Counted from the first letter of the stretch, positions 8,397-15,044 are shown. The stretch is DNA of 20,071 nt from UBA3064 sp016868095 (GCA_041175665.1 JBEDEM010000057.1:1-20071); one strand, 5' to 3'. Numbers and translations: made by a program. Notes: a model not told the origin generated them from the sequence alone.

Positions 8397-8642
8397 TTAG
8401 GCTTCGCTACGCGATTTAGCGGCAAAAAATTCTTCAGCCAATCGATGATCTTGCTTGACCAGATCGACATATAAGGCATGGTGATAACGAGCCAGCCTGC
8501 GCATGGCGGCCGCTTCCTGCGCGGCGATCATGCGGTCAAACACTCGCTTTAAAAGACCCGATGCCTCGGTCACCCGTTCAAGACCTTGGTGGCTTGTAGC
8601 GTTGAGAACCGAACTGCCTGCTTGCATTGAAATGGTTGCCAT
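8397..8642 (-). CDS. Small protein of unknown function (81 aa), first gene of the catabolic operon
   Basis: I do not recognise this protein. ATG 8642 has AAGGAA 5 bases upstream and gives 81 residues; the same frame is open further upstream (ATG 8696 and a start at 8723), but those starts lack a ribosome-binding site and the added residues look like leader. The first 25 residues are polar. The rest is predicted helical and strongly charged, with many Arg, His, Glu and Ala, including ARYHHALYVDLVKQDHRLAEEFF at 51-73 broken by Tyr and His. There is no signal peptide, membrane segment or cysteine. It is divergent from the LysR gene and 65 bp ahead of the MFS gene, so it is most likely co-expressed with the operon. 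A small binding partner or accessory factor is possible, but nothing in the sequence shows it. Confidence 0.65.
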   Translation of the reverse strand: MATISMQAGSSVLNATSHQGLERVTEASGLLKRVFDRMIAAQEAAAMRRLARYHHALYVDLVKQDHRLAEEFFAAKSRSEA

Positions 8643-8705
8643 GATCGTTCCTTGGATAGTTGAGGAGGGAGGAGAGGTCTTTGCCTCGTGATTCATGGAC
8701 TGGAT

Positions 8706-8724
8706 ATTGCGGCAACGCAGCAAT
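8706..8724. promoter_or_regulatory. Candidate LysR-type operator, ATTGC-N9-GCAAT
   Basis: A perfect 5-bp inverted repeat, ATTGC (8706-8710) and GCAAT (8720-8724) with nine bases between, lies in the divergent space between lysR and the small gene. LysR-type regulators usually bind interrupted palindromes in such regions. It would sit around the transcription start of the candidate minus-strand promoter and about 64 bp before the lysR start codon. Confidence 0.4.
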
Positions 8725-8732
8725 TATTTCAA

Positions 8733-8762
8733 ATGATAAATTAGAATGGTAACTATTCACAA
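8733..8762 (-). promoter_or_regulatory. Candidate sigma70 promoter for the minus-strand catabolic operon
   Basis: On the minus strand, TTGTGA (8762-8757) and TATCAT (8738-8733) are separated by 18 bp, matching four and five of six consensus bases. An imperfect palindrome, AATGGTAACTATT (8745-8757), fills most of the spacer and could be a second regulator half-site. The predicted start near 8726 gives a leader of about 84 nt before ATG 8642. Confidence 0.4.
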
Positions 8763-8787
8763 AGTAGATATTTAAACAGGTCTAATC

Positions 8788-9741
8788 ATGAACTTTAGAA
8801 CCTTCGATCTGAATTTGCTGCGGGTTTTTGAAGCCGTCATGCTTGAAGGAAAGTTGACAAGAGCAGCCGAAGTGTTGGCCATGAGTCAACCCGCAGTGAG
8901 CAATGCTTTAGCTCGTCTGCGCGATGCCTTAAACGACCCCTTGTTCATTCTAGAAGGCTATGGGGTTAAGCCAAGTTTGAAGGCCTTGCAGCTTTGGCCA
9001 AGCATTGAAGCTGCGCTTGCGCAGCTGCGCCAAACACTCGAACCTGATCAAAGCTTTGATCCTCGGCAGTGCAACGAGACCATCACCCTGGCGATGGCTG
9101 ATTCAACAGCAACACTACTGATTCCAGCGCTAATGCGCAAAACGAGACAAGAAGCCCCTGGACTTTCCTGGCGTGTCCGAACGCTTTTCTCGCGCGATCC
9201 AAGGGAATTGCTTGCCTCGGCGGAGCTTGACCTTGCGCTGGGCTACTTCCCAGCGGTAGAGGCCGAAGCGATCAGCACCCAGGCGGATCAAAGTCACGCA
9301 GCCGATGCCTTTCGAAGCCGGCGTCTCTATGAAGGCGAATATGTTTGCGTTATGCGCCCAGATCATCCTTTAGCGGGCGTGAGCCTCGATCTTGAACGCT
9401 ATTGCGCCGCTGAGCACTTACTGGTCAGCTTTTCGGGTCGCCCCCATGGTTTTGTTGACGAAGCGCTCGAAGCCATCGGCCGCAGAAGACGGGTGGTGCT
9501 CACGGTGAATCAATTTTTTACGGCGGGCCAGGTGGTCCTCACAACAGACCTGCTGACTGTGCTGCCGACGCACTTTATTGCCTCAAGTGGCATGGCCGAG
9601 AAGGTGTTCAGCACGCAGCTCCCGCTACGGCTGCCCTCCCCTCATGTTGACATGCTGTGGCATCACCGAAGCGAGCACCAGGCCGTGCACCGTTATGTGC
9701 GTCAATGCTTTATCGAGATCGCAGGGCGAGCAGCTAGCTAA
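8788..9741 (+). CDS. LysR-type transcriptional regulator
   Basis: This 317-residue protein has the LysR winged helix-turn-helix at its N terminus. FDLNLLRVFEAVMLEGKLTRAAEVL leads into the recognition helix MSQPAVSNALARLRDALNDP (about 32-51), the closest match being the NodD/PcaQ-like branch that starts DLNLLRVF. An effector-binding periplasmic-protein-like domain follows from about residue 90, with segments such as ELDLALGYFP and EYVCVMRPDHPL. ATG 8788 has AGG seven bases upstream. It is divergent from the five-gene minus-strand operon, the standard arrangement for an activator that controls its neighbour and itself. The effector is unknown but is probably the imported substrate or a breakdown product. 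Its 3' end is 21 bp from the convergent PH-like gene. Confidence 0.92.
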   Translation: MNFRTFDLNLLRVFEAVMLEGKLTRAAEVLAMSQPAVSNALARLRDALNDPLFILEGYGVKPSLKALQLWPSIEAALAQLRQTLEPDQSFDPRQCNETITLAMADSTATLLIPALMRKTRQEAPGLSWRVRTLFSRDPRELLASAELDLALGYFPAVEAEAISTQADQSHAADAFRSRRLYEGEYVCVMRPDHPLAGVSLDLERYCAAEHLLVSFSGRPHGFVDEALEAIGRRRRVVLTVNQFFTAGQVVLTTDLLTVLPTHFIASSGMAEKVFSTQLPLRLPSPHVDMLWHHRSEHQAVHRYVRQCFIEIAGRAAS

Positions 9742-9762
9742 GCCCTACGATCGGAAAAAGGC

Positions 9763-10389
9763 CTAGGCAGCCTTGACTTGCACGGCCTCGGAAAGCTGGC
9801 GTGCGCTCGCATATTCATCAACTAATAACATGCCGTGCTCTGCGCTTTGCCCCAACCATTGCTTCCATAGTTCGGGTTGCTGCTCGATGAGAGCGCCCAC
9901 CGGATCGATGCGAAAAGCAGCGTCTTTGAACCGATGCAAAACGACTTCGATGTCCTCAGCACTTAACCGTTGATGCAATCCCTGTGCCTGAATACCGCTT
10001 GCTCGGGCAAGCATGCGCGCAAAGGCCAGTCCCATGCGCATGCTCACGCCAAACACCGCGTAGCTTGCCCCCTTCACCCGCAACCTTAACGTGAGGCCGT
10101 ACTGTCCTTCTTCGCCAGTGATCGATTCAACCTGCGAAAACGGCATGCGGTACGGATAGGCAGCTTCACCGAAGACCAATATCGCATCGGATGTGAGAAC
10201 CCAAAAACCAGCTCCCTTGCTGACCACACGTCCGCGCACGAAGGCTTTTAAGGATTCACGGATCGCAAGCCGTCCCCGCATCGCTTGGACCTCAGCCTCA
10301 CTGATGAACTGCTCAGCGGCCGGGTTATCGTTACCTGCAAACATTTGCATCAAGGCATCGCCTTGCTTCAAGCTTTCAAAAAGTCCCAC
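9763..10389 (-). CDS. Protein with a PH-like (YokE-type) domain, function unknown
   Basis: This is a 208-residue protein without signal peptide or membrane segment. Residues about 50-132 look like a bacterial pleckstrin-homology-like barrel: the strands VRGRVVSKGAGFWVLTSDAILVFG, YRMPFSQVESITGE and YGLTLRLRV, then SYAVFGV and a closing helix (MGLAFARMLARA). The strand-loop pattern with S-x-V-x-x-I and the terminal helix fits the YokE/bPH group; this is a fold guess, not a function. The last 75 residues are helical and acidic (SAEDIEVVLHRF, PELWKQWLGQS). GTG 10389 is preceded by GGAAGG, seven bases away. It is transcribed divergently from terC. I cannot tell what it binds; related domains are often found near membrane-stress genes. 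Confidence 0.75.
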   Translation of the reverse strand: MGLFESLKQGDALMQMFAGNDNPAAEQFISEAEVQAMRGRLAIRESLKAFVRGRVVSKGAGFWVLTSDAILVFGEAAYPYRMPFSQVESITGEEGQYGLTLRLRVKGASYAVFGVSMRMGLAFARMLARASGIQAQGLHQRLSAEDIEVVLHRFKDAAFRIDPVGALIEQQPELWKQWLGQSAEHGMLLVDEYASARQLSEAVQVKAA

Positions 10390-10477
10390 GAATCGCCTTC
10401 CTTTCGCAGCCTAGGCCGCTCACTAAACACTAAAAACTATTCCAAGCATGCAGTGTGATGCGATCGGCATATTTGGC

Positions 10478-10608
10478 CGGGTAATGTCCCGAATACCCCT
10501 ATGTATTGGTCGAGCGTGAGGACGACTTCGCGAGCGCTCGACATCACCCATGCCTTTGACCGGGCTTTTGCTTTCATGTCTAATCGCGCTCTCTTGTAGG
10601 GAAAGCAA
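10478..10608 (+). promoter_or_regulatory. Structured leader of terC with a stem that covers the ribosome-binding site
   Basis: Several inverted repeats lie in the 220-bp gap before terC. Two mutually exclusive short stems occur at 10478-10498 (CGGG/CCCG and GGGTA/TACCC). An 8-bp stem follows, GTCGAGCG (10509-10516) with CGCTCGAC (10535-10542). Another 8-bp stem, TTGCTTTC (10568-10575) with GAAAGCAA (10601-10608), overlaps the ribosome-binding AGGGA just before ATG 10611. The last would hide translation initiation. I looked for the manganese yybP-ykoY signature (GGGGAGUAG) and do not see it, so this is a structural candidate, not a recognised riboswitch. Confidence 0.4.
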
Positions 10609-10610
10609 GC

Positions 10611-11336
10611 ATGGAAATGTTCACAATGCCTTGGTGGTCGGCCCTGGCGGCGATCATCTTGATCGACTTGGTACTTGCTGGCGATAACGCGATCGTCATT
10701 GCATTGGCAGCGCGCAATTTGCCCTCGCACCTACAACGCAAAGCGATTCTTTGGGGAACCGTTGGAGCCATTGTCGTGAGATCGGTCATGACACTTGGCG
10801 TTGTCTGGTTATTGAAAATCCCAGGACTGATGCTTGTCGGTGGACTTGGGCTGCTTTGGATTGCCTACAAACTGCTCACTGACACCGATGACGGTGGCCA
10901 CGAAGAGGCTGGCGCGACGACGTTTTGGGGTGCGATGAAGACCATCGTCATCGCCGACGCCTTAATGGGCATCGATAATGTATTAGGCGTAGCGGGGGCA
11001 TCGAAGGGTGCCTTTGATCTGGTGGTTCTTGGCTTGCTCATCAGCATTCCGATCGTTATTTTCGGTAGCACACTTGTGCTGAAGCTGGTTGAGCGCTTCC
11101 CCATCATTATTCAACTTGGAGCGGCTGTACTTGCTTACACAGCAGCACACATGGTCACCAACGAAGCCTTGCTCGACGCTTATCTTGACGGCGACGATAT
11201 GGTTCACAAGGCCATTCGCGCGGCGATTTACGTCAGCGCCATCGCAGGCGTTCTTGGGTTGGGCTGGCTTGCCACGCGAAAGCGTGCGAAGGAACGCTTA
11301 GAGCAAGCAGAGTTGGAAGCGGAGACAGTGCGTTGA
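10611..11336 (+). CDS. TerC-family integral membrane protein (probable metal-ion exporter)
   Basis: This 241-residue protein has about seven membrane helices. Its two family landmarks are ILIDLVLAGDNAIVIALAARNLP (17-39, AGDNA at 23-27) and the related half-repeat ADALMGIDNVLGVAG (115-129, IDN at 121-123); the two conserved Asp residues lie in membrane helices. The TerC superfamily includes manganese exporters such as bacterial MeeF, MeeY and Alx and proteins tied to metalation of exported enzymes; tellurite resistance is only the founding name. The ATG start has AGGGA about ten bases upstream and lies behind a structured leader. The stop TGA shares bases with the TTG start of the DUF4019 gene, so the two are translationally coupled. 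Manganese export is the best guess for the substrate. Confidence 0.88.
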   Translation: MEMFTMPWWSALAAIILIDLVLAGDNAIVIALAARNLPSHLQRKAILWGTVGAIVVRSVMTLGVVWLLKIPGLMLVGGLGLLWIAYKLLTDTDDGGHEEAGATTFWGAMKTIVIADALMGIDNVLGVAGASKGAFDLVVLGLLISIPIVIFGSTLVLKLVERFPIIIQLGAAVLAYTAAHMVTNEALLDAYLDGDDMVHKAIRAAIYVSAIAGVLGLGWLATRKRAKERLEQAELEAETVR

Positions 11337-11875
11337 ACAGGCTCAGGTTTGGCCCCAGGTACAGCCTCTGGCTTGCGCTTGCGCTCGGATTAAGCTCGGC
11401 TCAAGGAGTGCTTGCAGCTCAGCCACCATCGGAGGCCGCACCAAAGGCTGCGAGCGGATCCTTGGAGGCAACGCCAAAGGCTGCAAGCGGATCGCTGCAA
11501 AGTGCAGCACAACAGCCCAAGCCCGAAGCCTTAAAGCTTGCGCTTAAATCGGCCGAGCAATTCTTAAGCGCGATGGATCAACGCGACTATGCAAGTGCCT
11601 GGGATCAATCGGCCAAGCACTTTAAAGCGTCGGTGAGCAAAGAGGTTTGGGTACGGATGGCAGGCGCAGCACGCGAACCTTTGGGCGAAATTAAGGAACG
11701 TCGTGCCGGCTTAAGCCGGGCAACCAAGGATCTTCCCAAAGGTCCCGTTGGCGAGTACATCATCATCAATTTTGAAACCGATATTGCTATTGAACCGATT
11801 ACCGAAATGCTGGTGATGTACCGCGAAGACGCCCAAAACTGGCGCTGTATCGGTTACTTCGTGCGACCCCGGTAA
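11333..11875 (+). CDS. Exported DUF4019-family protein
   Basis: This 180-residue protein has a signal peptide: basic MNRLRFGPRY, a hydrophobic core SLWLALALGL, and a cleavage site near VLAAQ (about residue 29-30). A Pro/Ala-rich linker (31-65) contains a tandem 33-bp repeat. The globular part starts near residue 70 and has the family pattern: SAEQFLSAMDQRDYASAWDQ, FKASVSKEVW, REPLGEIKERR, VGEYIIINFETD and WRCIGYFVRPR. DUF4019 proteins are of unknown function and found in the envelope. The TTG start overlaps the terC stop (TTGA) and follows GGAG by about ten bases, so translation is coupled to terC. The pairing suggests a periplasmic role linked to the transporter, but this is inference. Confidence 0.82.
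   Translation: MNRLRFGPRYSLWLALALGLSSAQGVLAAQPPSEAAPKAASGSLEATPKAASGSLQSAAQQPKPEALKLALKSAEQFLSAMDQRDYASAWDQSAKHFKASVSKEVWVRMAGAAREPLGEIKERRAGLSRATKDLPKGPVGEYIIINFETDIAIEPITEMLVMYREDAQNWRCIGYFVRPR
11435..11500 (+). repeat. Tandem 33-bp repeat in the linker of the DUF4019 protein
   Basis: Two adjacent 33-bp units (11435-11467 and 11468-11500) encode AAPKAASGSLE and ATPKAASGSLQ. The period is a multiple of three, so copy number can change without breaking the frame. The segment is low-complexity and lies between the signal peptide and the folded domain. Confidence 0.85.
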
Positions 11876-11950
11876 TGCCTGTTAAGTACCCCGGCAATAC
11901 CGGTATAGGACACCGGTCATACTGGTAACGAACTCCGATAGTGCCGGTAG
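11867..11950. repeat. Cluster of ACCGGT-like palindromes between convergent genes
   Basis: Six CCGG or near-CCGG cores, all but one followed by TA or T, start at 11869, 11891, 11900, 11913, 11922 (CTGG) and 11944. The intervals are 22, 9, 13, 9 and 22 bp, a mirror-symmetric pattern. ATACCGGTAT (11897-11906) is a perfect 10-bp palindrome, and ACCGGT at 11899 and 11912 can pair with a seven-base loop. There is no T-tract, so it is not a clear rho-independent terminator, though it may help end transcription between the converging DUF4019 and universal stress genes. Confidence 0.6.
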
Positions 11951-11957
11951 AGCGCTG

Positions 11958-12395
11958 TCAGTCGTGAATCGATACGAGCACGCTGCAATGCGCTCGTTCG
12001 ATGAGGGCCGCCGAAATCGGACTATTCCACCAACGTTCGAGCCAGCCGCGGTTGCGATGGTGTCCCACCACAATTAGCTGAGCACCAATACGCTCGGCCG
12101 TATCGGCGATTTGTTCGACCGGATCGCCAAATAAGACTTCACCACTTACCTCAAAACCATGATCGCGCAACAAGGTCATACCGCTATCGAGTCTGCGCTT
12201 GGCATGCCCGCGCTGCTCAGCGGGGTCAGGCATATCAAGCATGCCGGCCTCGAAGGCCAAATGGGCTGTTGGTTCAGGTACGACAGCGACCAAGTGAACC
12301 CGTGCACCGGTCATTTTTGCAACCGCATCAGAATCGATTAGGGCGCGCTGTGAAGCGGCACTCCCATCGTAGGCAAGCAAAATACGTTGGAACAT
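11958..12395 (-). CDS. Universal stress protein (UspA family)
   Basis: This 145-residue single-domain protein has the Usp fold: MFQRILLAYDGSAASQRAL with the conserved Asp10, the strand ARVHLVAVV, and near the end AQLIVVGHHRN followed by SPISAALIERAHCSVLVS. In the ATP-binding subgroup the motif is G-x2-G-x9-G-S/T; here G111 is kept, but the next two positions are Arg114 and Asn124 at exactly the expected spacing, followed by Ser125, so the classical ATP site is degenerate. Family members support survival under stress, and a few bind ATP or sense membrane state. ATG 12395 follows a GGGAG ribosome-binding site. The gene is 100 bp downstream of the hydroxyisobutyrate-dehydrogenase-like gene on the same strand, and its end faces the DUF4019 gene across the ACCGGT cluster. 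Confidence 0.9.
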   Translation of the reverse strand: MFQRILLAYDGSAASQRALIDSDAVAKMTGARVHLVAVVPEPTAHLAFEAGMLDMPDPAEQRGHAKRRLDSGMTLLRDHGFEVSGEVLFGDPVEQIADTAERIGAQLIVVGHHRNRGWLERWWNSPISAALIERAHCSVLVSIHD

Positions 12396-12495
12396 GCTGG
12401 TCTCCCTTCAGTGTTTTCAAGGCTGGTGAAAAACCCCGAGTCCCGAGGCTATCCGCCTTCTTGGACATCACAGTATGAAAGACTTTAGAGAAAGA

Positions 12496-13386
12496 TCAAG
12501 GCATTTTGCTCATCATTAAGCGGGCATAGTCAGACAAATCGGCGTTGCTAGCTGCCTGTTTTTTTGCCTCATCCCATAAGGCCGCACTTTCCTCGAGCAA
12601 ACAGGCCTCTGCGCCTGCCGCCCTCACCAGCGACATGCCGATGCCAACGTCTTTGTGCATAAGCCCCAAGGCAAAACCAAAATTCCAGGTTTTTGGCAGG
12701 ACCGAGCGAGGCCAAATCGTGTTGGTCACAAAACTGCCGCCGCTTGAGGCGTTGATCACCTGATGCATCACCGCCGGGTCAAGTCCAAAGCGCTCGCCCG
12801 CAGCAAAGACTTCACTGGTTGCAGCAAAAATCGTCGCTGCAAGCAAATTGTTAAGTCCTTTAAGCGCATGACCGGCACCGTGGCCGCCCACATGGGTAAC
12901 TTGTGAGCCCATGCAGCCGAGTAACCCTCGCGCTCGCTCGACATCGGGTGCCTGGCCTCCAACCATGATCGCAAGCGTTGCCTTTTCGGCGCCAACCGTG
13001 CCGCCTGAGACCGGTGCATCGAGAAAGGCGATGCCACACTCGGCAGCCCTGGCAGCCAAAGCCTGGCTGCGCATCGGCTCACTTGAGCTCATGTCGATTA
13101 ACAAAGAACCTGGCGCGAGACGATGAATAAGGCCAGGTGATGCAGCCTGCCCAAGAGCAACTGCGTCGACCACGGCGCTATCAGGCAACATCAATATCAC
13201 CACCTGCGCTTTGGCAAATTCATCGAGCGTGGTCGCCACAGAGACTGCCCCCGACAGGCCCTTGGCTATCGCTTGAGCCCGTTCAGTGTCCAGATCGAAA
13301 AGGATACGGTGTGTATCCGCTGGCAAGTGGGCAATCATTTTGCTGCCCATCGCACCGAGTCCAATAAAGCCAATCACTTTGTCCAT
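12496..13386 (-). CDS. 3-hydroxyisobutyrate dehydrogenase-family NAD(P)-dependent oxidoreductase
   Basis: About 296 residues from ATG 13386. The Rossmann motif GFIGLGAMG (6-14) opens the protein. The substrate motif DAPVSGGTVGAE (about 123-134) and the catalytic Lys176 in GAGHALKGLNNLLAA follow, and the C-terminal helical domain begins near residue 165. This is the beta-hydroxyacid dehydrogenase family: 3-hydroxyisobutyrate dehydrogenase, tartronate semialdehyde reductase and relatives. It oxidises or reduces 2- or 3-hydroxy acids with NAD(P). ATG 13386 has GGGGA five bases upstream; ATG 13392 (two extra residues) and TTG 13413 are in-frame alternatives with weaker sites. The aldehyde dehydrogenase gene ends 36 bp upstream on the same strand, a pairing typical of a hydroxyacid-to-semialdehyde-to-acid sequence as in valine breakdown, though this is inference. 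Confidence 0.88.
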   Translation of the reverse strand: MDKVIGFIGLGAMGSKMIAHLPADTHRILFDLDTERAQAIAKGLSGAVSVATTLDEFAKAQVVILMLPDSAVVDAVALGQAASPGLIHRLAPGSLLIDMSSSEPMRSQALAARAAECGIAFLDAPVSGGTVGAEKATLAIMVGGQAPDVERARGLLGCMGSQVTHVGGHGAGHALKGLNNLLAATIFAATSEVFAAGERFGLDPAVMHQVINASSGGSFVTNTIWPRSVLPKTWNFGFALGLMHKDVGIGMSLVRAAGAEACLLEESAALWDEAKKQAASNADLSDYARLMMSKMP

Positions 13387-13422
13387 GTTCATCCCCAGAC
13401 CGTTCGCCTGCAAACCCTATGG

Positions 13423-14925
13423 TTATAGCTTCTCAAATCCCTGATCCCCCAGGCTCACTGAAACCTGCTTGATATCAGTGAAGCTTGCCAACATTCCTTC
13501 CAGAGAAAACTCGCGGCCCGCCCCACTTTGCTTCATCCCGCCGTAGGAGTGGCCAATCGACTGCCCACCGCCTTGGTTGATCAGCACCCAACCCACATCG
13601 AGTGCATGGGCAACCCTAAGCGCTGGTGCACCGGCACGCGACCAGACGAAAGCTGCCAGGCCATAGTGCGAGGCATTAGCACGTTCGATCACTTCGTCTT
13701 CGTGTTTCCAAGTGGCGATCGATAAAACCGGTCCAAAGACCTCCTCGCGCGTCATTCGGACATCCTCGGGAAGATCGAAGAAAAGCGTTGGTTCAAAAAA
13801 GTAGCCTTTCGACAAGGGGCCTTGCACCGGTGGCATGCCACCGAGCAAGAGCGCTTCGGGCTTACGCTCGATAGCCTCCTGAACAAAACCGCACACACGA
13901 CGGAACTGCTTTTCATTCACCAGTGATCCTGCGTCGCTGCTCTCATCCAAGGGGTCGCCAACCCGCATCCCCTTCAGGCGGCTACTGAGACGATCAATCA
14001 AGCGATCAGCGATTGATTCATGCACAAAAAGCCTTGACCCTGCCGTACAGGACTGACCCTGACGTGAAAATCGCATCGCCGTAATCACACCTTCGGTCAC
14101 AAAGTCGCAGTCGACATCCGGGAAAACAATTTGTGCACTCTTACCCCCCAGTTCGAGCGTGACCGCAGCGACCCGCTGGCTTGCAGCTGCCAGAATCGAA
14201 CGCCCCACCGCGGTCGAACCGGTGAACGAGATCTTCGGGATCATCGGGTGTTCGGCAATTGCTGCTCCACACTCAGCACCGTAGCCTGTGATGGTGTTGA
14301 GCACCCCGGCAGGCAAATGATCGGCACAGATTTTCGACATCGCCAACACAGCAAGCGGCGCTTCCTCGGAGGCCTTGAGCACCATGGTATTGCCGGTCAT
14401 CAGCGCAGGCGCAACCTTTAAAGCTGCAAGTACTAGCGGCGCATTCCAGGGAATAATGGCACCAACCACACCGTAGGGCTCTCGCCTTGTGTAATCAAGC
14501 GTCTCTGGCTGCAAATACATGCTGTGACCTTTGAGCTCGCGCGCCAAGCCAGCCACATAACGAAAGACCTCGGCAGCGAGCGCTGCTTCGCCGCGGCTTT
14601 GGGTGCGCAAGGCATTGCCGTTTTCACGGCTTATCATTTTCGCCAAGTCTTCCTTGGCAGCCTCCATAGCATCTGCAATCCGATAAAGCAGGCGCCCACG
14701 CTCAGCAGCAGATGTCTTTTTCCATCGGCTAAACGCAGTGCCTGCAGCCTTGACAGCCCGATCGACATCGGCCGAACGAGCTCTGGGCACCAGGGCAAAA
14801 GCCTGCCGAGTGGCGGGATTTTCCACCGCGATCCATTCGTCCTCGAGACTTGAAACCCATTGACCGTCGATCAACATGGCTTGTTTGCTCAAATCGCCAG
14901 GCGTGGCGTGTAAAGCGTCTTGCAT
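13423..14925 (-). CDS. Aldehyde dehydrogenase, NAD(P)-dependent
   Basis: This 500-residue protein is a complete ALDH-superfamily enzyme. IIPWNAPLVLA contains the transition-state-stabilising Asn161, MVLKAS contains the cofactor-binding Lys184, FTGSTAVG (234-241) binds NAD(P), LELGGKSAQ contains the general base Glu258, and QGQSCTAGSR contains the nucleophile Cys293. The C-terminal EEVFGPVLSI and the final signature near GMKQSGAGRE are also present. All catalytic residues are intact, so it should oxidise an aldehyde or semialdehyde to the acid in the cytoplasm. ATG 14925 follows AAAGG by eight bases. Its end is 36 bp from the hydroxyisobutyrate-dehydrogenase-like gene, so the two are probably co-transcribed. 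It is not a typical CoA-acylating methylmalonate-semialdehyde dehydrogenase; the substrate cannot be told from the sequence. Confidence 0.93.
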   Translation of the reverse strand: MQDALHATPGDLSKQAMLIDGQWVSSLEDEWIAVENPATRQAFALVPRARSADVDRAVKAAGTAFSRWKKTSAAERGRLLYRIADAMEAAKEDLAKMISRENGNALRTQSRGEAALAAEVFRYVAGLARELKGHSMYLQPETLDYTRREPYGVVGAIIPWNAPLVLAALKVAPALMTGNTMVLKASEEAPLAVLAMSKICADHLPAGVLNTITGYGAECGAAIAEHPMIPKISFTGSTAVGRSILAAASQRVAAVTLELGGKSAQIVFPDVDCDFVTEGVITAMRFSRQGQSCTAGSRLFVHESIADRLIDRLSSRLKGMRVGDPLDESSDAGSLVNEKQFRRVCGFVQEAIERKPEALLLGGMPPVQGPLSKGYFFEPTLFFDLPEDVRMTREEVFGPVLSIATWKHEDEVIERANASHYGLAAFVWSRAGAPALRVAHALDVGWVLINQGGGQSIGHSYGGMKQSGAGREFSLEGMLASFTDIKQVSVSLGDQGFEKL

Positions 14926-14954
14926 CGTAAGAACCTTTCAGTATCAGAGCTTCA

Positions 14955-15032
14955 ATGAATAGCCGCTTCTCGATGAGTCAAAGCCTCGCGTGGGTAGCCC
15001 TTCCCATGAGTAGCTTCTTCTCAATCAAGCAA
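14955..15032 (+). repeat. Imperfect direct repeat between the nitroreductase and aldehyde dehydrogenase genes
   Basis: Two 27-bp segments starting at 14955 and 15006 match at 20 positions (both begin ATGA, then TAGC, then CTTCTC) and lie 51 bp apart in the 119-bp gap. They could be paired regulator sites or a decayed duplication; nothing else recognisable is in this gap. Confidence 0.3.
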
Positions 15033-15044
15033 GTGAAGTTGCTA

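Noticed and set aside
10440..10610. Manganese riboswitch (yybP-ykoY) before terC
   Set aside because: The GGGGAGUAG core and the matching 3' segment were sought on the + strand and not seen; only generic stems remain.
12421..12450. Possible rho-independent terminator near the usp start (GC-rich run beside a T-tract)
   Set aside because: The CTCGGGACTCGGGG segment is a direct repeat, not an inverted repeat, so no hairpin can form; it also lies upstream of usp.
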